Part shown: positions 60,311-64,000 of the stretch, piece after piece
Layout: each line of letters opens with the position of its first letter
Numbering within the stretch: the stretch's first letter is position 1
Source: Oenanthe sinensis
Lineage: Eukaryota; Streptophyta; Magnoliopsida; Apiales; Apiaceae
Direction: 5' to 3'
Length of the DNA: 64,000 nucleotides
Assembly: GCA_028671895.1 (NCBI GenBank)
Contig: CM053804.1
Span: forward strand, 1,307,001 to 1,371,000
Notes under the pieces: generated by a model
Database searches by the model: none
The model's input: the letters and a program-made list of their open reading frames with translations, nothing else
What the model was told of the DNA's origin: nothing
Program-made: the position numbers and the translations under genes

Positions 60311-61314
60311 ATGAGTGGATAAATTTTTTAAATAATCGAAATCAGAATCTAAAATTAATAAAATAATTTTCAAATTGATTCAAAAAAAAAATCAATTTCT
60401 ACATGACAGACAGATGGGGGGGATACTGGGGTCGCATGGGTGGTGGGTAATACTGGGTATGTTGTACCATACTGGCAATAAATAACCAAAAAACAAATTC
60501 ACAATAACTTAAAGTTTTTATTGAGATTAAAAACTTATTTAAATTCGAATCAGATTCAATTTTTGTTATCGAGTCAAATTCAAGTTTGATCGAGCTTGAA
60601 TTATTCATTTCAAATTCTAATATATATTTATTTAAAATTATTTAAAAATCATTACAAGTATATAAAAAAATGAAAATAAGTAAACAAACACAATAACCGT
60701 TTGTTACTAATTATATATCCACATCTTTTTATAACGACAAGTCAAAAAATTAAAAAATCTTCTCTAAATACGTATATAATAATGTAAATCATATCAAAAC
60801 TCTAATTTTAATACACTTTTAAGTTAAACATATGAATAAATCAATCGTTTGTGAGGACAAAAACTATAAATATTTAGAGAAATAAATATTGATCTCTAAA
60901 TTTTAATATTTATGACATTTTAATTATAAATATTTGAAATGAAATTGAATAGAATCACAAGACCAGACCACTCGACAAATTATAAATATTTATGACATTT
61001 TAATTATAAATATTCCATTATAATATGTGAAAAAATAAAATTTAAATTATTTAATAAAAAAAGGTGCAGAAAACGGATAAATACGTTATGTCGAAAAGTT
61101 AGAAAGGGTGACATGGATAGATCCGTCACAAAACACAAAAAGAAAGCATGGGCCCCACTCACTTAAATAGAATGTCCCTCCTTTTCATCTCTCTCACTCA
61201 CTGTCACTCTATCCTCATCAATCTATACTTTACATTACTTACATACATACATACATACATTACACACACAGAGAGAGATCTAGAGTGTGTGTAAATTAAG
61301 GTGTAATTGCAGTA
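60311..61314. other. Intergenic between divergent TRAPPC4 and EBM genes
   Basis: AT-rich, with a short GC-richer stretch near 60413-60465. Close to the mannosidase gene are CT-rich leader text, a CATA repeat at about 61240-61260 and a GAGA stretch at about 61270. No TATA box is obvious. Confidence 0.5.
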
Positions 61315-64000
61315 ATGGTGGAGATGGGGAAGACAGTGTTGGATAAAGGATGGTTAGCTGCTCGGTCAACGGACGTTGACCTCACCGGAATTCAACTCAC
61401 CACTACTCATCCTCCCTCTCTTTCACTTCCCTGGATGGATGCTTATGTTCCTGGAACGTAATTTAATTTCCCCTTCTTTCGATATTTTTTCGTGCTTGTT
61501 TTTCGAGTTTTTGTTATGTTTTCTAGTAATGTTATAATGTATGTTGATGTTGTTGTGTTTATTGTTATGATTTTAGGATTAATGTAGTTATTGTTTGATT
61601 AATTTGTCTGGTGAGTTGTCGAAAATTGTTGTGGTAGCTATGTGATCAAGTGTACATGTTTTTTTGGTGGTTGGGACAGTTTGGAAATGATAACTAGTTC
61701 TCGAGTTTTTGTAATTTGGATAGTTTAATGTGAATTGCATGTATAATGTATAATTAAATAAGAATTCATTTCAAAAAAAAAAAATTAACTAGTGTCATTA
61801 CTTTGATTATAATTGATAGGAATCGATCCGATAATCCGTTGAATTTTGTCTAGAGGTAAAAACTGTTATTTTTCTGGTTTACAAAATTACTATTGAGATG
61901 AATTTTGTGTATGTTCTCGTGGTCTTTTGCGTTGTTTCTTGATGGGCTATTTTTTTAAGAGTGGTGATAAGGGTACCTTTGTATTACTACCTTATCTTGA
62001 TAGCAAGCAAAGTTTGGTGTGTTATTTTCTGCTATCGTTTTATTTATTTGTTTGTTTTTAATTTTTAGTGATTTGATTTGCAGTGTATTGGCTACCCTTT
62101 TAAAGAACAAACTCATACCAGATCCTTTTTATGGGTTGGAAAATCAGTCGATTATAGATATTGCTGATTCAGGGAGGGAGTATTACACTTTCTGGTTTTT
62201 CACAAGTTTTCAGTGCAAGCCGGTATTCACCTTAATGCTCTAAGTTCCTTTATTGGGTTAGATAACTATAAGAGTTTGATATAGGTGAACTACATAATTT
62301 TGGTCATTCATGCGGGTTATACTTTTGTGATTTCGTTTTGCATTATCTGTTAAGACATATATATCTTTGACTATTATGCTGACTGGTCAATACGAGACAA
62401 CCTAGTACCAGAGTTCTTCATTTGGGGAGTAAGTACACACAGTTTACATAATTACATTTGACGTATTCCTGCACACTCAGTTTTTCCCGTGAATTGTGTG
62501 TTGTGAAAACATCATTTTTGTATTTTTGTTGGTGTTCTTAGTAAGTTTTAGTTTGTATACTGTACAAAAAAAATTATGCCTCGAAAATTATGATGTAAAC
62601 CTTGAAATTTTAATGCATGATAAAAGGACCACTTATGTCACAAAACTTTTATTTCTACTACTCTAGGGATCAACTAAAATATGACTAGGGAGTCTAGTAC
62701 GCACTCTAACATGCTGTTGAATTTTCTCAGACAAGTGATCAGCACGTGGATCTGAATTTTCGGGCCATTAATTATTCCTCTGAAGTCTATTTGAATGGGC
62801 ACAGAAGGGTCTTGCCGAAGGGGATGTTCCGAAGACACTCCCTTGATGTAACTGATATTCTGCATCCTGATGGTCAGAATTTACTTGCTGTTATCGTTTA
62901 CCCTCCCGATCATCCTGGCAAGATTCCTCCAGAGGGGGGCCAAGGTGGTGATCATGAGGTATTATGTTTTTACATCTAGATGGATCCTTGATTCTCTCCA
63001 AAGACAAATACTTTCTCTGCTTTTATAAGATTTATTTATTTATTGAGTTTACACGGATCTTTCATGCAGTCTATGATCGTTACGATTTGAAATGCAAATT
63101 CACTAGGAAACTAATAAAAGTATAAGCATAGAAAGCTCCCTGTTCTACTGCCCCTCTGCCATCATCAACCATCTAGAGTGAAAATATTGATTACGATAAC
63201 TCTTATATTTCAATAATGCAATAATGGTGTGTACAGAAATAAAGAGCAGTCTAGACCTTTTATACAACCATGTTATTTATCTTAACAAAAAGTCATATAG
63301 AACCTAACTAAGGTGAAAATATTGGAGGGCCTCTCCTTCTTTTACAAGTGCTCCTTTCGTTTCATGTTTCCTTACTTGAATCAAGTTGTGTATGTGATGA
63401 GTAATTGGGCTGGCTTGGAGGGTTGAGACTATTTTAGATATGCTCTAGACATCCAATGTGAGATATATTATTTGAAAGTAGACATACTTCATATTGTTCC
63501 TGAATCTAGGAGTAGTTATTTCAATGCATCTGTATTAATCTCAGTTATAATCTCAGAATGTTCTTGTTTATAATATGTTTTTTCTTTCAGATTGGGAAAG
63601 ATGTTGCTACACAATATGTTGAAGGCTGGGACTGGATGGCTCCTATAAGGTGATAAAGGAGTTATATTTGTGACTAATAATGATTCATACTCATTGCTAG
63701 ATGCTGACTCTCTTTTTGACCTTTTGATTTTACCTTCTTTAGAATTCACCAGAACACCATCATATAGTTGATTATGTATTTATGTGTTGCATAATTACAT
63801 CTAAAATTTTAGATTATTAAGTCATTGTAGTTTACTGATATATTGACATTTATTGTAATATGGGAAATCATAACATGTAACATGAGAAATTATATTTGCA
63901 GTGATGCAGTCTGGTGTTTTTCAGATTGTGGGCTTAATGACCTTACCGTTCCTCATTTCAGGGATAGGAACACTGGCATTTGGGATGAAGTATCCATTTC
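61315..64000 (+). CDS. EBM: Endo-beta-mannosidase, GH2 (5' part, cut by window end)
   Basis: Exons 61315-61457, 62084-62222, 62731-62958, 63591-63649 and 63962 to the window end join in one frame: MVEMGKTVLDKGWLAARSTD, then WMDAYVPGTVLATLL, DPFYGLENQSI, YYTFWFFTSFQC, AINYSSEVYLNGHRRVLPKG, EGWDWMAPIRDRNTGIWDEV. This is the N-terminal galactose-binding-like domain of glycoside hydrolase family 2. It most resembles the plant mannosylglycoprotein endo-beta-mannosidase, which cleaves Man-beta1-4-GlcNAc in N-glycan breakdown. The catalytic domain lies beyond the window. All introns are GT-AG. An exo-beta-mannosidase is a less likely alternative. Confidence 0.93.

Noticed and set aside
1..64000. tRNA, rRNA, CRISPR or bacterial-type operons
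   Set aside because: None seen. Tandem repeats here are microsatellites or single duplications, and the genes are intron-containing plant genes.

Overview
This is a nuclear plant genome segment from a eudicot. The genes are split by many short GT-AG introns, intergenic DNA is AT-rich and full of microsatellites, MITEs and a Ty1/copia element, and every recognisable protein is a plant-type homologue. I cannot name the species from the sequence alone.

Layout. 1-4180 holds a tandem duplication of the last two exons of a gene of unknown family (+). 5961-12828 (-) is an eight-exon MCTS1-type PUA-domain gene, 181 aa when spliced; its introns carry nested MITEs and other repeat debris. 14450-15835 (-) is a single-exon 3-ketoacyl-CoA synthase. 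17385-22010 (-) is a complete nine-exon cytosolic lipoxygenase of predicted 9-LOX type (850 aa). 25150-25959 (+) is a single-exon basic protein I do not recognise. 25960-31400 is mostly non-genic, with duplicated and broken gene fragments. 31428-40478 (+) is a complete 23-exon peroxisomal-type long-chain acyl-CoA synthetase (695 aa, LACS6-like). 40996-44172 (+) is a broken copy of the spliceosomal DEAH helicase PRP22/DHX8. 45397-47040 (-) has remnants of an unknown gene. 49690-55035 (-) is a decayed Ty1/copia retrotransposon with an internal-LTR-primer-site arrangement. 56451-57112 is a hAT-type MITE. 57858-59538 (-) is a three-exon TRAPPC4/TRS23 gene (141 aa). 61315 to the window end (+) is the 5' part of a glycoside hydrolase family 2 endo-beta-mannosidase gene.

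Working together. Three neighbouring genes act on fatty acids: KCS elongates acyl-CoA in the ER, LOX oxygenates polyunsaturated fatty acids in the cytosol, and LACS activates fatty acids for peroxisomal beta-oxidation. They sit in different compartments and lack shared promoters, so I read this as ordinary gene order and not as a biosynthetic cluster. MCTS1 (translation), TRAPPC4 (vesicle tethering) and the mannosidase (N-glycan turnover) are housekeeping genes.

I found no clear new biological system. The best leads are the tandemly duplicated terminal exons of unknown family, the orphan basic protein at 25150, the stacked MITEs with matching target-site duplications inside the MCTS1 last intron, the copia element whose LTR is followed by a primer-binding site, and several local segmental duplications that link distant parts of the window.
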